Counted from the stretch's first letter, positions 16,436 to 24,982 are shown. The stretch: DNA of 27,888 nucleotides from JBGSZX01 sp964640545 (GCA_964640545.1 CAZXHL010000023.1:1-27888); one strand, 5' to 3'. Notes: generated by a model from the sequence alone, not told the origin. Program-made: numbers and translations.

Positions 16436-17140
16436 ATGAGTTCTGAAACTACAAACCCAGCCACGGCCTATAATGAGGCTGTGGCTTTGTTGTCTCAAAA
16501 AGGCGCGAGTAATGCCGAATGGGGCCAAGCCATCGCCAAGCTTCTTGAGGTTCAGGCGACCGGGGTCACCTCAGCACCTCTCGAAGCCAACCTCGCAAGA
16601 GCTTATTACAAACTCGAAAACTATCCCAAAGCCATCGAACACTTTGAAAAAGCCATCCACATAGATCGCTTCAATAGTTCTTATCGAGCGGACCTTGCGA
16701 TGGCCCAAGCCAAGAATCCCGGCAATCTAGCCACAAGAATTGAACACCCCGCGGAGTGGGGGGCCTGGGTTAGTAGTTACATCCGTCCGCAGGAAGCTTT
16801 GTTTGTTTCATGTTTCGGGTTTCTTTTGTTTTTAGCCTTTGGGTTGATGAAAAAGAAAATCAAAAAATTAAGCTGGATCTCCGCCATAATCGTCTTTGTT
16901 TTGGCCATCTCATTTAGCTTATTCACTTATTCCGGAGCCTCCATTGCTATTGTGACAAGCCTCGGCGATGTCTCTATTCGTAGCGCACCTCTTGAAAGTG
17001 CCGAAGAAGTGATGTCCATCAAGCCCGGCTCACGCCTTCGAATTCTCGATCAGAGTGGTGAATTTACTGAAGTTGAGCGCCCCAATGTCTTTAGGGGCTG
17101 GATTTCAAGCGACAAAATCAAGTCAATCCAAGACCTTTAA
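16436..17140 (+). CDS. TPR and SH3-domain membrane protein, BatE-like layout
   Basis: The 234-residue protein has a tetratricopeptide region (about 47-80: ANLARAYYKLENYPKAIEHFEKAI), two membrane helices (about 119-138 and 144-165) separated by a short Lys-rich turn, and a C-terminal bacterial SH3 domain (about 169-230: SLGDVSIRSAPLESAEEV ... FRGWISSDKI). This order is like BatE of the Bat aerotolerance systems, but no BatA-D or MoxR gene is next to it, so that assignment is by layout only. SH3b domains often bind cell-wall or protein partners; here it would face the periplasm. It sits directly after the HTH/coiled-coil gene. Confidence 0.83.
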   Translation: MSSETTNPATAYNEAVALLSQKGASNAEWGQAIAKLLEVQATGVTSAPLEANLARAYYKLENYPKAIEHFEKAIHIDRFNSSYRADLAMAQAKNPGNLATRIEHPAEWGAWVSSYIRPQEALFVSCFGFLLFLAFGLMKKKIKKLSWISAIIVFVLAISFSLFTYSGASIAIVTSLGDVSIRSAPLESAEEVMSIKPGSRLRILDQSGEFTEVERPNVFRGWISSDKIKSIQDL

Positions 17141-17162
17141 CTGGACTTTCACAGTTTTGTAA

Positions 17163-17909
17163 TTAGCGACTGCCTGGAGACACAGCAGACCTAACGGCCG
17201 CTATCTTCAGAAAAATTCGATTGAAGGCCTCGGACATATCTGCGCCAGCAGCACGGCCATCACAAAAAAGAATCCCTTCTGTCGCGATTCGATCACGCAA
17301 TTCAGTAATCGTTGATTGCGCCCTCCAGCCTACAGCCGTCGTATTTGATTCTTCGGCAAGCTTCTGGGCCCTCATCAAAGCCACTCCAATCTTATGACAA
17401 GCCCTCAAATTCGAATCCGTAAATTCGCTGTTCTCCAAATACGCTCCCTGGATTTCTCGATGCAACAACTCAAGCGCTGTGTGCAAATCCTTAAGCTTGG
17501 TTAAGTCTTGCCCCGTAGCCGTTCGATAAGAACACAACCAACGCAAAGACTCGTCTTCACTAACTTCTTTTGAGACCCAGATATTATCGTTGGCAAGGAA
17601 TTGTGGCCGAATCCATTCCGAAGTTTCCTGCCCATCATTCAAGGCAATATACGCGCTATCATTGTGAGCTCGCAATGTTCCAACTAGAACCCTGCCCTCA
17701 AATTCAGCCCGTAAATTGATGCCTCCCCTCAAGGACGGCGTTTGTCCCGAGACCTTTTCCCTTGCTAAGACTTCCTGAAATCCAGCTCTATTGTGGATTA
17801 GCTGACATTCGATCTCCGCACGTTGAACTAGGTCGCCCGGGGTCCAGCCCCGGGCGACAACGTTTGTCGCCGCAACAATCACAAGCAGCTTTAACGTTCG
17901 CTTTAACAT
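17163..17909 (-). CDS. secreted protein of unknown function
   Basis: I do not recognise this 248-residue protein. It has a signal peptide (MLKRTLKLLVIVAATNVVARG) and mature N-terminus near WTPGDLVQRAEIEC. Four Cys (in IECQL, LCSYR, ACHKIG and FCDG) could form two disulfides. The N-terminal half is strand-rich; the C-terminal half (from about 140) looks helical. It is the last gene of a three-gene minus-strand unit, five bases after the stop of the possible MACPF-like gene, so the proteins probably work together. Its partners are both secreted. Confidence 0.8.
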   Translation of the reverse strand: MLKRTLKLLVIVAATNVVARGWTPGDLVQRAEIECQLIHNRAGFQEVLAREKVSGQTPSLRGGINLRAEFEGRVLVGTLRAHNDSAYIALNDGQETSEWIRPQFLANDNIWVSKEVSEDESLRWLCSYRTATGQDLTKLKDLHTALELLHREIQGAYLENSEFTDSNLRACHKIGVALMRAQKLAEESNTTAVGWRAQSTITELRDRIATEGILFCDGRAAGADMSEAFNRIFLKIAAVRSAVSPGSR

Positions 17910-17914
17910 GCTAC

Positions 17915-19078
17915 TTACCGTATCTTTCTAACTGGCAACTGAATGTCAGGAAGTCGATGCGTGGGTGTGATAGAGCACCACTCCCAATATCCGGTCAAAC
18001 AAGCGCTAGCAATATCATCATTCGCATCTGAGAACTCTTTTAACTGAGTCAGCCATTGATCAAAAGTATGCACCCTGCGATCATATTGGTAGAAGTTCAA
18101 GTTGCCTCGAATGTAATCAATCGCCCTTCTCAGGTCCTCTACTTTCTCGCGATTTTTGGCCACTGTGTCCATGGTGACAGAACGCTTACGAGTTTCTGTC
18201 ATATCCGGGCCGATGAGCACTGGCGAAACACCGCCGTAATCTTTCGTGACCATCTCTAAAGCCACAGCTCCAGAAAGCGAGGCATCAATAAAGGCTGGAT
18301 AAGTTCTCGCAAACTCTTCTAAGTCTCCAACCTGAGGGAAGACTCGAGATCCGCCGAGCTGAACCATCTTAACTCTAGTTTCAGCAATTCCTGCAAATCT
18401 CTCCAAAGCGTAGTCCAGGTCCACGACACCTCGCCATCCGTTGTAACTACCTTCCGCAGCCAAATCGAAGCGTCTCGCCTGCTCATGTGTGATTGTTAGG
18501 AATTCAAGCAAGGCGTAGAATTCCACCCCTGTTCTTCGAGAGTAAACAAAATCGTTTCCACAAGCTTGCACAAACGGAGCTTCAGCACCATTTGTCGACC
18601 TCAATAAATTTTGAATATCCTCTTTAAACGTAAATTCATCCGCGATTTCCAATTGGTTAGCGACTCTAGACTTTACAAGTAAATACCTATTTTGGGTGTT
18701 AACTCGAGACTCATAAACAAAATTCATTCGTCCCGAAGGATTACCGTACAAAGCTGCAATCATCGAAACCGTGGCAGATAAACCCAAACGTTCTCTTAAG
18801 TCTGTTTCAGACCTGATCTCTTCGACCTTAAATTCTGCAATTCGGCCCTCAGTATTTCCACTTTGAGTTCTTAGATTCCCAAGCTCAACACAATGCCCCT
18901 TGGCATTATAGGTGATAGTATCGATCCCTTGTCCGAGTAAAACAGCTAGAGAAGCATCTTCACCCGGAATAATTCCCAGAGATCCAGCCCCCGACATAAG
19001 CGCGTGTTCCGCCCTTGCCCCAAGACTTCCAAAGACCAACGTGGCACAAAGTATTTTTGTTAAATTCATATATTTCAT
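17915..19078 (-). CDS. secreted protein, possible MACPF-like pore former
   Basis: From the ATG at 19078 (GGGGG four bases upstream) the protein has 387 residues with a signal peptide cut near ARA|EH. Early residues LLGQGIDTITYNAKGHCVEL (48-67) and the block VQACGNDFVYSRRTGVEFYALLEF (170-193) resemble, from memory, the MACPF/perforin-like pattern where a conserved Gly/Tyr strand is followed by a GG-containing strand. MVQLGGSRVF near 239 also fits. This is a weak, unverified resemblance. An earlier ATG at 19093 overlaps the preceding stop by four bases (ATGA). The middle gene of a secreted three-gene unit. Cys near 63, 173 and at the C-terminus could be oxidised. Confidence 0.75.
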   Translation of the reverse strand: MKYMNLTKILCATLVFGSLGARAEHALMSGAGSLGIIPGEDASLAVLLGQGIDTITYNAKGHCVELGNLRTQSGNTEGRIAEFKVEEIRSETDLRERLGLSATVSMIAALYGNPSGRMNFVYESRVNTQNRYLLVKSRVANQLEIADEFTFKEDIQNLLRSTNGAEAPFVQACGNDFVYSRRTGVEFYALLEFLTITHEQARRFDLAAEGSYNGWRGVVDLDYALERFAGIAETRVKMVQLGGSRVFPQVGDLEEFARTYPAFIDASLSGAVALEMVTKDYGGVSPVLIGPDMTETRKRSVTMDTVAKNREKVEDLRRAIDYIRGNLNFYQYDRRVHTFDQWLTQLKEFSDANDDIASACLTGYWEWCSITPTHRLPDIQLPVRKIR

Positions 19079-19089
19079 TTTTCCCCCGA

Positions 19090-19950
19090 TCACTTTTCAA
19101 TTAAGTGAGCATCTTTCTCTAGTTTTGATTTTGCGCCGTCGTAGACAAGATCGCTTTGACTTGTGGCTCTTACGTGTCCAATCAAGTGAAGAAACGTCTC
19201 TCCAAACCAAGACTGATTCTCACCCGACAACATGGTAGAAAAGAATTGATTGTTTAGGGTGTTTCCCAGAATTGATGTTTGGCACCCCACAAAGTTAGAC
19301 CCCGCAACATTAACGTCTTGTCTGCCACCAAAGGCAATGCAGGTTTCTCCATCGACAAAGAGTGACTGACTTACGTTTACATTCCCTACTCCTAGATCGA
19401 GCAGAACATCTTTTGTATCTGGATTTCCATAGAACCTTGAGTTGCTAACAAAAACTCGGCCAGCACCTTCCTCTATAGAGACGCCTGTGCCACAGGACCA
19501 AATGTTGACATTCTCCAGCCTTACATTCACCCCCTGAATCTCAATTCCATTTTGAGCTCCCGTGATTCCTAAATTTTTGATCGTCACATTCGAAGAGCGA
19601 ACCAAAACCGCGGGAACGGGATCTTTAACGGAACGGCATCTTTCTTCTCCTGACCACTCGAGCAACTCCATCCCAAAATCATATGTCCCAGGACGATCAA
19701 CCACGAAAGTTTTGGGGATCCTCCTAGTTCGAGAAAATTCGGGAGGAGATAGGTCGGGGACTTCTGCGCGAGGTGGCGGCTCTGGACACGGCAATATTGG
19801 TGTCCCTGTATCTGGCGGAACGGGCAGATCTGGATTATCAAAACCATTACAGGGATCCACTGGTGCCGGAGCTGGACTTCCTCCAGCTACCAAAACATTT
19901 GAAAAAAGCAGCGCACATGCCGCCGCCATTAATTGATTTCTAACTTTCAT
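19090..19950 (-). CDS. secreted right-handed parallel beta-helix protein
   Basis: The 286-residue protein has a signal peptide (about 1-22), a Pro-rich Cys-containing stretch (25-70), and then repeated short strands of a pectin-lyase-like beta-helix (about 80-260), for example SSNVTIKNLGITGAQNGIEIQG, NVRLENVNIWSCGTGVSI and VNVSQSLFVDGETCIAF. No lyase or hydrolase catalytic set is evident, so it may bind rather than cut. GGAGT seven bases before the ATG supports the start. First gene of a unit with the two following secreted proteins; the next frame overlaps its stop as ATGA. Confidence 0.85.
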   Translation of the reverse strand: MKVRNQLMAAACALLFSNVLVAGGSPAPAPVDPCNGFDNPDLPVPPDTGTPILPCPEPPPRAEVPDLSPPEFSRTRRIPKTFVVDRPGTYDFGMELLEWSGEERCRSVKDPVPAVLVRSSNVTIKNLGITGAQNGIEIQGVNVRLENVNIWSCGTGVSIEEGAGRVFVSNSRFYGNPDTKDVLLDLGVGNVNVSQSLFVDGETCIAFGGRQDVNVAGSNFVGCQTSILGNTLNNQFFSTMLSGENQSWFGETFLHLIGHVRATSQSDLVYDGAKSKLEKDAHLIEK

Positions 19951-20124
19951 TGAGAGACTCCTTTTTTAAACCACTGTTAAAAGACTTTTTGGTTTTTTTA
20001 CAGAAGCTCTCTCGGAGCGAACAAAGCCTGCCTTAATGCGAACAAAAGATAAGTGTTCACACGAAGTTACAAATAGAGCATTTAATAATTATTCTTGAAA
20101 TATTAGAAGATGAAATTCGACGGC

Positions 20125-21147
20125 TTAACGCGGTTTGCGTGCTTTAGTCGATTCTTTCTGAATCCGCGGCAATTCGGCTTGCGCATCTTGCGGCTTAGCA
20201 ACACAAAACAACCCACCACTAAACACAAAGGCTAGGTTTTGATCTTCGGGCTCTTCCGGAGTTGCCAACTCTACGAGCTTTCGGCAAAACTTTCCGAACT
20301 CTACTACAGCTTTTTTTTGTCCTTCTTCAGAAAGAGACAACGCCATGGAGGTAAAGGCCTGGGGCATATGGGATGCGGGATCTTCCAGGGCAGTTCCGAA
20401 AGCCTTATGTCCAGGGCCATATAGCTCAGCATAACTTTCGCCAACATAATACACCGGCGTGAGTCCATTCTTTGGTTTTTCCTTTGAGCTACCAATAATA
20501 GCTTGCAGTGCTGCTTCAACTTCGTCGCGAGAAAAAGCTTTATTTACAAGGCGAGACATGATCCAATCTACATCTGGACGAAAATCTGTCGTCTCCATCA
20601 ACGCAGTTAGAATCAGGTTTAACTCCGACCCAAACCTCAGCACATCTTCATCGAAAGAATTTCCAGTAGCTTTAATCTCTAGCTTAGCTATCCCCTTGAG
20701 CTGTGCCTTGATCATTCGAAAATACTTTTTGTGTGTGCCGGACGCCGTCATATAAAGAAGCTCCAGTGTCAAAAGCATCTCTTCTTCGTCGCTAAGATTG
20801 AGATGCTCCAACAAGGCAGAGCAGGAAGCCAAACTAATATGTCTTTTTTTTGCGAAGAGCATGCTTAGGAATGCTCGAGATAGGCCCCAGTTTCGAGTCA
20901 CGGCTTGGGTTGAGAGACGTGGATTCTTTTTCTTTTGAAACTCCACAAAGGCCTCAAGGAAGTCTCGATAGTCTTCGAAATCTAAAAGTGACGGACGAAC
21001 GTGAGCTTTATCGTCCGTAACGAATTTTTGAGATTTAATTTTGGAAGCAGGCAAGCCATCGCTAGAGCCGCCTTCAAAAATTTTATCCTTGCTCACATCA
21101 CTATGTATAGTGAAATGATTTACACTTTTCCACTCAATCCTTCCCAT
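20125..21147 (-). CDS. TIGR02147-family regulator-like protein
   Basis: The 340-residue protein resembles the TIGR02147/DUF4423 family, expanded in Bdellovibrio and Fibrobacter. The core DYRDFLEAFVEFQKKKNP then LSRAFLSMLFAKKRHISLAS (about 60-110) is an HTH-like segment; a helical DUF4423 domain follows (EEEMLLTLELLYMTASG onward). The N-terminal 55 residues are variable and hydrophilic. The family is believed to act as transcription regulators. It is divergent from the pectate lyase gene, with a perfect dyad 10 bases upstream of its start. No ribosome site precedes the ATG, so the transcript might be leaderless or the start lie further in. Confidence 0.8.
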   Translation of the reverse strand: MGRIEWKSVNHFTIHSDVSKDKIFEGGSSDGLPASKIKSQKFVTDDKAHVRPSLLDFEDYRDFLEAFVEFQKKKNPRLSTQAVTRNWGLSRAFLSMLFAKKRHISLASCSALLEHLNLSDEEEMLLTLELLYMTASGTHKKYFRMIKAQLKGIAKLEIKATGNSFDEDVLRFGSELNLILTALMETTDFRPDVDWIMSRLVNKAFSRDEVEAALQAIIGSSKEKPKNGLTPVYYVGESYAELYGPGHKAFGTALEDPASHMPQAFTSMALSLSEEGQKKAVVEFGKFCRKLVELATPEEPEDQNLAFVFSGGLFCVAKPQDAQAELPRIQKESTKARKPR

Positions 21148-21156
21148 TAATATTAA

Positions 21157-21179
21157 ACAGTTAACCTGACGTTAACTGT
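21157..21179. promoter_or_regulatory. candidate operator: perfect 9-bp inverted repeat between regulator and pectate lyase genes
   Basis: ACAGTTAAC (21157-21165) and GTTAACTGT (21171-21179) form a perfect inverted repeat with a five-base spacer. It lies in the 93-base divergent region, 10 bases before the TIGR02147-type gene and about 61 before the pectate lyase start. That position suits autoregulation and control of the lyase. Confidence 0.5.
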
Positions 21180-21240
21180 AATTGTTCTGAGCAAGTGCAA
21201 TTTTCGCAGTTTCAGAGACTCATCTTCCGATGCTCTTGGT

Positions 21241-22896
21241 ATGAAAATAAATAACTTTAGAAAAAAATCTCTTTGGGGACTGCTAACATTATTCACCCTA
21301 CAAGTGTCTGCCTTTGCGCCCAAACCTCCTTCTGAGCAAGCCCCTCCAAGAGAAGGTCAATTCATCAAAACCATTTCCCTGGTTGAGACAAGCACCGGAA
21401 AAACTGTTTACCCAATGAATGAAAACTCCATAATCCCAATCTCTAGCTATCATTCACAGGTTCCTCTTAACGTCCGTGTTGAACTCAACGAAGATTCTTC
21501 AAACTCTGTTTGGACACAGTGGGATTCACAAACACCTCGCATCGACAATGACTCTTATTATTGGGTTTTTGCCAACTCGAACGAAGCACACGCCGCTTTG
21601 TCAGAAGGAAACCATACGCTCGACGTAAAGGTCTATGAAAGAGCCGACGGAACAGGAGCTATCATCGACTCTAAAAAACTTCTTTATTATGTTCGAAACG
21701 TCGAAGGCAGCGACCCGAGGCCGGGGCCTGGGCCCACTCCGGATCCAAACCCGCCCTCGAATCCACCGACCGATCCGCAGCCAGATCCGAATCCCCCTAC
21801 AAACCCCAATCCTCCAACGCCGCCCACACCACCAACTCCGCCCGAGGATTGTGACGGTAGCTACCCCTATAGTGCATCTTCGCTACTGAATGAGCGACTC
21901 GGCTTCGGCGCCAATGCTAAAGGTGGAAACCCCAAAAACATCTACCGAGTTACAACACTTGCCAATTCTGGGAAAGGTTCTCTCCGAGATGCCCTCGAAA
22001 GCTCAAAAGATTATTGGATTGTTTTCGACGTGAATGGCACGATCAAGCTAGATTCCAAAGTTGAAGTGAAGTCCAACAAAACCGTCGATGGTAGAGGCCG
22101 CACGATTACGATAGATGGTGGTGAGATGTATTTGAAGCACGTCAAAAACATCATTTTCTCCGACTTAAAGTTTACCTTTCCAGCGGGTTATCGAAAGAAA
22201 GAAACCAATCAAGACCTCATAACCGTCAGAGGCTCTGGCGACATGGACCCGAAAGACTATACTTCTCGAGATCTTTGGTTCAACCATCTCGAACTTACCC
22301 GGGGTAACGACGGCGCCATCGACCTCAGAGGAGCTACGGGGGTTACTATTTCCTGGTCCTATGTGCACCATCATGAAAAAGCTTTTTTGATGGGGAAGAA
22401 CCACGAAAGCAAACCGTCACCAGGAATGCGGGTCACGATGCATCACAACTTCTTCGAGTGGATCTCTCGTCGTGGACCCAAGTTTGGATACGGATTCCTA
22501 GATTTCTTTAACAACTACCATAAGAATTTTGTAGAATACGGAGTCGTAAGTCACGACGGCGCCCAAACTCTAAGTCAGAATAATATTTTTGAGGCGAGAC
22601 CTGGAGACTACTGTGGCGGTGGTTGTCCCGACCCCAACACTCCAGACGGGAAGTCTGGTTGGGAAATCAAAAAAGAAGCCATTACCCTAAGGGAGAATGC
22701 TGGCGGAGAAAGCGATGGCTACGTCAAAAGCTCAGGCGACTTACTCATCAATGGCGCAAGAATTGTTGAAAATATGCCAAGCAACGTTTTCAATAGAAGT
22801 GACTTCTACCAAGCCACTCCAAGCCCAGCCAACGCGGCTCTCATGCAAACTTTGATGGAAAAAACTGGACCGAGAACAAACTATTGCGGAAATTGA
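21241..22896 (+). CDS. secreted pectate lyase (PL1-like) with N-terminal accessory domain
   Basis: The 551-residue protein has a signal peptide (about 1-25), an N-terminal beta-sandwich-like domain (about 40-155), a Pro/Asn/Asp-rich linker (about 158-201), and a parallel beta-helix polysaccharide lyase domain (about 205-545). Lyase features are GFGANAKGGNPKNIYRVTTL (221-240), GSLRDAL, VFDVNGTI, SNKTVDGRG, the calcium-site-like GNDGAIDLRGATGVTISW (355-372), and TMHHNFFEWISRRGPKFGYG (399-418) with the basic residue of the family's RxPx(R) motif at R410/R411; the second Arg position seems replaced by Lys. The family cleaves pectate by beta-elimination. No ribosome site precedes the ATG. Pectin cleavage is inferred; another uronate polymer is possible. 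Confidence 0.87.
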   Translation: MKINNFRKKSLWGLLTLFTLQVSAFAPKPPSEQAPPREGQFIKTISLVETSTGKTVYPMNENSIIPISSYHSQVPLNVRVELNEDSSNSVWTQWDSQTPRIDNDSYYWVFANSNEAHAALSEGNHTLDVKVYERADGTGAIIDSKKLLYYVRNVEGSDPRPGPGPTPDPNPPSNPPTDPQPDPNPPTNPNPPTPPTPPTPPEDCDGSYPYSASSLLNERLGFGANAKGGNPKNIYRVTTLANSGKGSLRDALESSKDYWIVFDVNGTIKLDSKVEVKSNKTVDGRGRTITIDGGEMYLKHVKNIIFSDLKFTFPAGYRKKETNQDLITVRGSGDMDPKDYTSRDLWFNHLELTRGNDGAIDLRGATGVTISWSYVHHHEKAFLMGKNHESKPSPGMRVTMHHNFFEWISRRGPKFGYGFLDFFNNYHKNFVEYGVVSHDGAQTLSQNNIFEARPGDYCGGGCPDPNTPDGKSGWEIKKEAITLRENAGGESDGYVKSSGDLLINGARIVENMPSNVFNRSDFYQATPSPANAALMQTLMEKTGPRTNYCGN

Positions 22897-22907
22897 CCCA
22901 AAACCGC

Positions 22908-23630
22908 CTACCTTTGATAGTCTCTTTCTCCGAAGAGACAGGAGCCCAGGCGAATGACTTGGGCTCCTTCCTCAATAGCAATTTCAAAGTCGTTTGAGGT
23001 TCCCATATTAAGTTCTTTCCCTGGCAGGAAGCGGTCGCGGAGCTCTCTTAGGGTTGCGAGTTCGCTCCTTAGTTTTTCTTCGCTCACTTCATCAATTGGA
23101 GAGGGCATGCACATGAGCCCCAGGCATGACGCTCCCAAGAGGTGTGCTCGAAGTTTGGATTCTACATTGTTTTTCGACGCGTTTTCGTCGCCCATAATTC
23201 CCGACAATTCACCCGGAGAAATACCTGCCTTAGATGACTCACCCGAAACATTGATCTGCAAATAGAACTTCTGAGTCTGAAAACCCAAAAGTAGAATCTC
23301 CAATTCTTTAAACCTTGATACCGAATGCAAAACGCTCGACGCTGCACACAGCTCAGGAATTTTTCTAGACTGCAATCGCCCCAAGAAATGCCATTCCAAG
23401 TTTTGGGCTGCAAAATGTTTTTGCTTCTCGATCATCTCATTAAGATACGACTCTCCAAGAGCCCAGTAGTTTTTCTTGGAATCTAGAAATGTCTCTATCT
23501 TTTCATTGCTCTGTGCTTTCGAGACAGCAATGATCTTAATCTGAGATTGGTCGCGGCCAGACCTCTTCGCCGCAGATAAAACTCGTTCATAAACTTCATC
23601 GAGCTCTCGCGGGGCCACATTCTCAGTCAT
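22908..23630 (-). CDS. yggS: YggS/PROSC-family PLP homeostasis protein
   Basis: The 240-residue protein is a YggS (PLPBP) family member, a pyridoxal phosphate-binding single TIM-barrel protein that keeps PLP and amino-acid pools balanced. PLP lysine is K38 in IIAVSKAQ. Other family motifs are ALGESYLNE, WHFLGRLQSRK, CLGLMCMP, LNMGTSNDFEIAIEEGAQVIRLGS and LFGERDY at the C-terminus. It lies 69 bases after the maf gene on the same strand, probably cotranscribed. No clear ribosome site before the ATG. No oddities. Confidence 0.94.
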   Translation of the reverse strand: MTENVAPRELDEVYERVLSAAKRSGRDQSQIKIIAVSKAQSNEKIETFLDSKKNYWALGESYLNEMIEKQKHFAAQNLEWHFLGRLQSRKIPELCAASSVLHSVSRFKELEILLLGFQTQKFYLQINVSGESSKAGISPGELSGIMGDENASKNNVESKLRAHLLGASCLGLMCMPSPIDEVSEEKLRSELATLRELRDRFLPGKELNMGTSNDFEIAIEEGAQVIRLGSCLFGERDYQR

Positions 23631-23699
23631 GATTTAAGTTGTAATAGAAATATCCATCCAAGAGAACTTGTATTGAGGAAATACACTAGGAAAAGCTCA

Positions 23700-24323
23700 T
23701 CAGGCGAAATCTAACCGCCTGGCGACTTCTTTTAGCTCGATCAATGGAAGACCAACAATGTTGGTATAGCTGCCCTTCACGCTACGAACGAGCTGCATCC
23801 CAATCCCCTGGAAACCATACGCCCCCGCCTTATCCATGGGCTCGCCGGACTTCACGTAGTCTGAAATTTCTTTGTTCGTTAGTTTTCGAAATTCTACTTG
23901 GGATTTTACGATTCGAGTCATGGATTGAAAGTCTCTATAGCCCTTGCTTGAAGCTCCCAAAAGCTTCCCCAATTTAAACCCAGTCCAGACTTCATGCTGC
24001 GATCCGGAGAGTTTTTTGAGCATCTCAATGGCTTGGGTTTTATTCTCGGGCTTGCCCATAACCTTGCCATTCATGACCACTATGGTGTCCGCAACCAGCA
24101 GCCCATAGCCAATTTTTGCCCCGGAAAACCCCTCAGACTTAAGGCCCGCGTCCCACTTGGCGTCCAGGCAAAGTACCAGATATTGTTCGGGTTTTTGCCC
24201 TATTTCCCAGCTAGGTTCATCGCAAGAATAAGCCAAAACTTCATTATTTTCGAACACTTGAGATATGAGTAGCCGGCGCCTAGGTGAGCCTGACGCGAGT
24301 AAAAGCTTGGTGATATAACGCAT
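23700..24323 (-). CDS. maf: Maf-family nucleoside triphosphate pyrophosphatase
   Basis: The 207-residue protein matches Maf/YhdE, which hydrolyse non-canonical or modified nucleoside triphosphates (dTTP/UTP class in many) to limit misincorporation. Motifs are LLLASGSPRRRLL (7-19), the catalytic Asp in VADTIVV (D79), GKPENK, and SGEPMDKAGAYGFQGIG (about 159-175). Length is usual for Maf. The first codons lie inside the carD promoter on the other strand, so the two genes are divergently arranged with overlapping control DNA. Ribosome site weak. Confidence 0.93.
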   Translation of the reverse strand: MRYITKLLLASGSPRRRLLISQVFENNEVLAYSCDEPSWEIGQKPEQYLVLCLDAKWDAGLKSEGFSGAKIGYGLLVADTIVVMNGKVMGKPENKTQAIEMLKKLSGSQHEVWTGFKLGKLLGASSKGYRDFQSMTRIVKSQVEFRKLTNKEISDYVKSGEPMDKAGAYGFQGIGMQLVRSVKGSYTNIVGLPLIELKEVARRLDFA

Positions 24324-24335
24324 TCGTGGTATAAT
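24307..24335 (+). promoter_or_regulatory. sigma70-type promoter for carD
   Basis: TTGGTG (24307-24312) and a perfect TATAAT (24330-24335), extended by an upstream TGG, are separated by exactly 17 bases. Transcription should begin near 24342, giving a leader of about 135 bases before the carD start. CCTAG-CGT-CTAGG (24338-24350) forms a small perfect dyad at the expected start site and may be an operator or a 5' hairpin. Confidence 0.65.
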
Positions 24336-24478
24336 CCCCTAGCGTCTAGGATGCACTAAGTCAAATTTAACGCGAAGCACCATTCGCCCAGGGCAGATTG
24401 CCCATGACTTTAAAACAGGCCAAAGGAATTTAGCCCGTATCCACAAGATGCAGAAAACCAAGGACGGAGGCGCAAGCT

Positions 24479-24973
24479 TTGGCAATATTTAAGGTCGGTG
24501 ACAATGCAGTTTATCCTTCTCACGGCGTAGGAGTCGTAAGGGGAGTCCAAGAAAAATCAATCGGTGGCAAAAAGAAGTATTTCTATATTTTGCAACTTCT
24601 CGAAAACGGAAGCACCATTCTTATTCCTACAAACAAAGTTAAAGACGTTGGATTGAGATCCATCATCGCGAAGAAAGATGTTCCTAAGATTTACAGCATC
24701 TTGAAGACTCGCGAAGTCGCTGTGGACAACCAAACATGGAACCGCAGATATCGCGAATACATGGAAAAGATCAAAACTGGAAGCGTTTACGAAATTGCTG
24801 AAGTTATGAGAGATCTTTATCGCCTCAAGAGCGACAAAGACCTAAGCTTCGGAGAGCGCAAGATGCTCGACACAGCAAAAAGTCTTTTGATCAAAGAACT
24901 TTCCCTCGCTCAACAGGTCAAAGAAGAAGCTGTTGAAAACGAGATCAGAGAGATCTTCGATTACAACGCGTAA
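24479..24973 (+). CDS. carD: CarD-family transcription regulator
   Basis: The 164-residue protein is a CarD/CdnL-type regulator that binds the RNA polymerase beta subunit and stabilises promoter complexes, often at rRNA and housekeeping genes. The RNAP-interacting domain is MAIFKVGDNAVYPSHGVGVV through ILIPTNKVKDVGLRSI (about 1-62), and a helical C-terminal DNA-binding domain follows (NQTWNRRYREYMEKI, FGERKMLDTAKSLL). Start is TTG at 24479, supported by GGAGG eight bases upstream and by matching the family's N-terminus. Own promoter and strong terminator, so it is likely monocistronic. Confidence 0.95.
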   Translation: MAIFKVGDNAVYPSHGVGVVRGVQEKSIGGKKKYFYILQLLENGSTILIPTNKVKDVGLRSIIAKKDVPKIYSILKTREVAVDNQTWNRRYREYMEKIKTGSVYEIAEVMRDLYRLKSDKDLSFGERKMLDTAKSLLIKELSLAQQVKEEAVENEIREIFDYNA

Positions 24974-24982
24974 TGGCCTGAT

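Noticed and set aside
22920..22939. Perfect 7-bp hairpin GTCTCTT/AAGAGAC after the pectate lyase
   Set aside because: It has no T run and lies inside the yggS coding end, so it is not called a terminator.
24448..24492. 14-codon upstream open frame overlapping the carD start
   Set aside because: It has no ribosome site and is probably chance, though it overlaps the TTG start.
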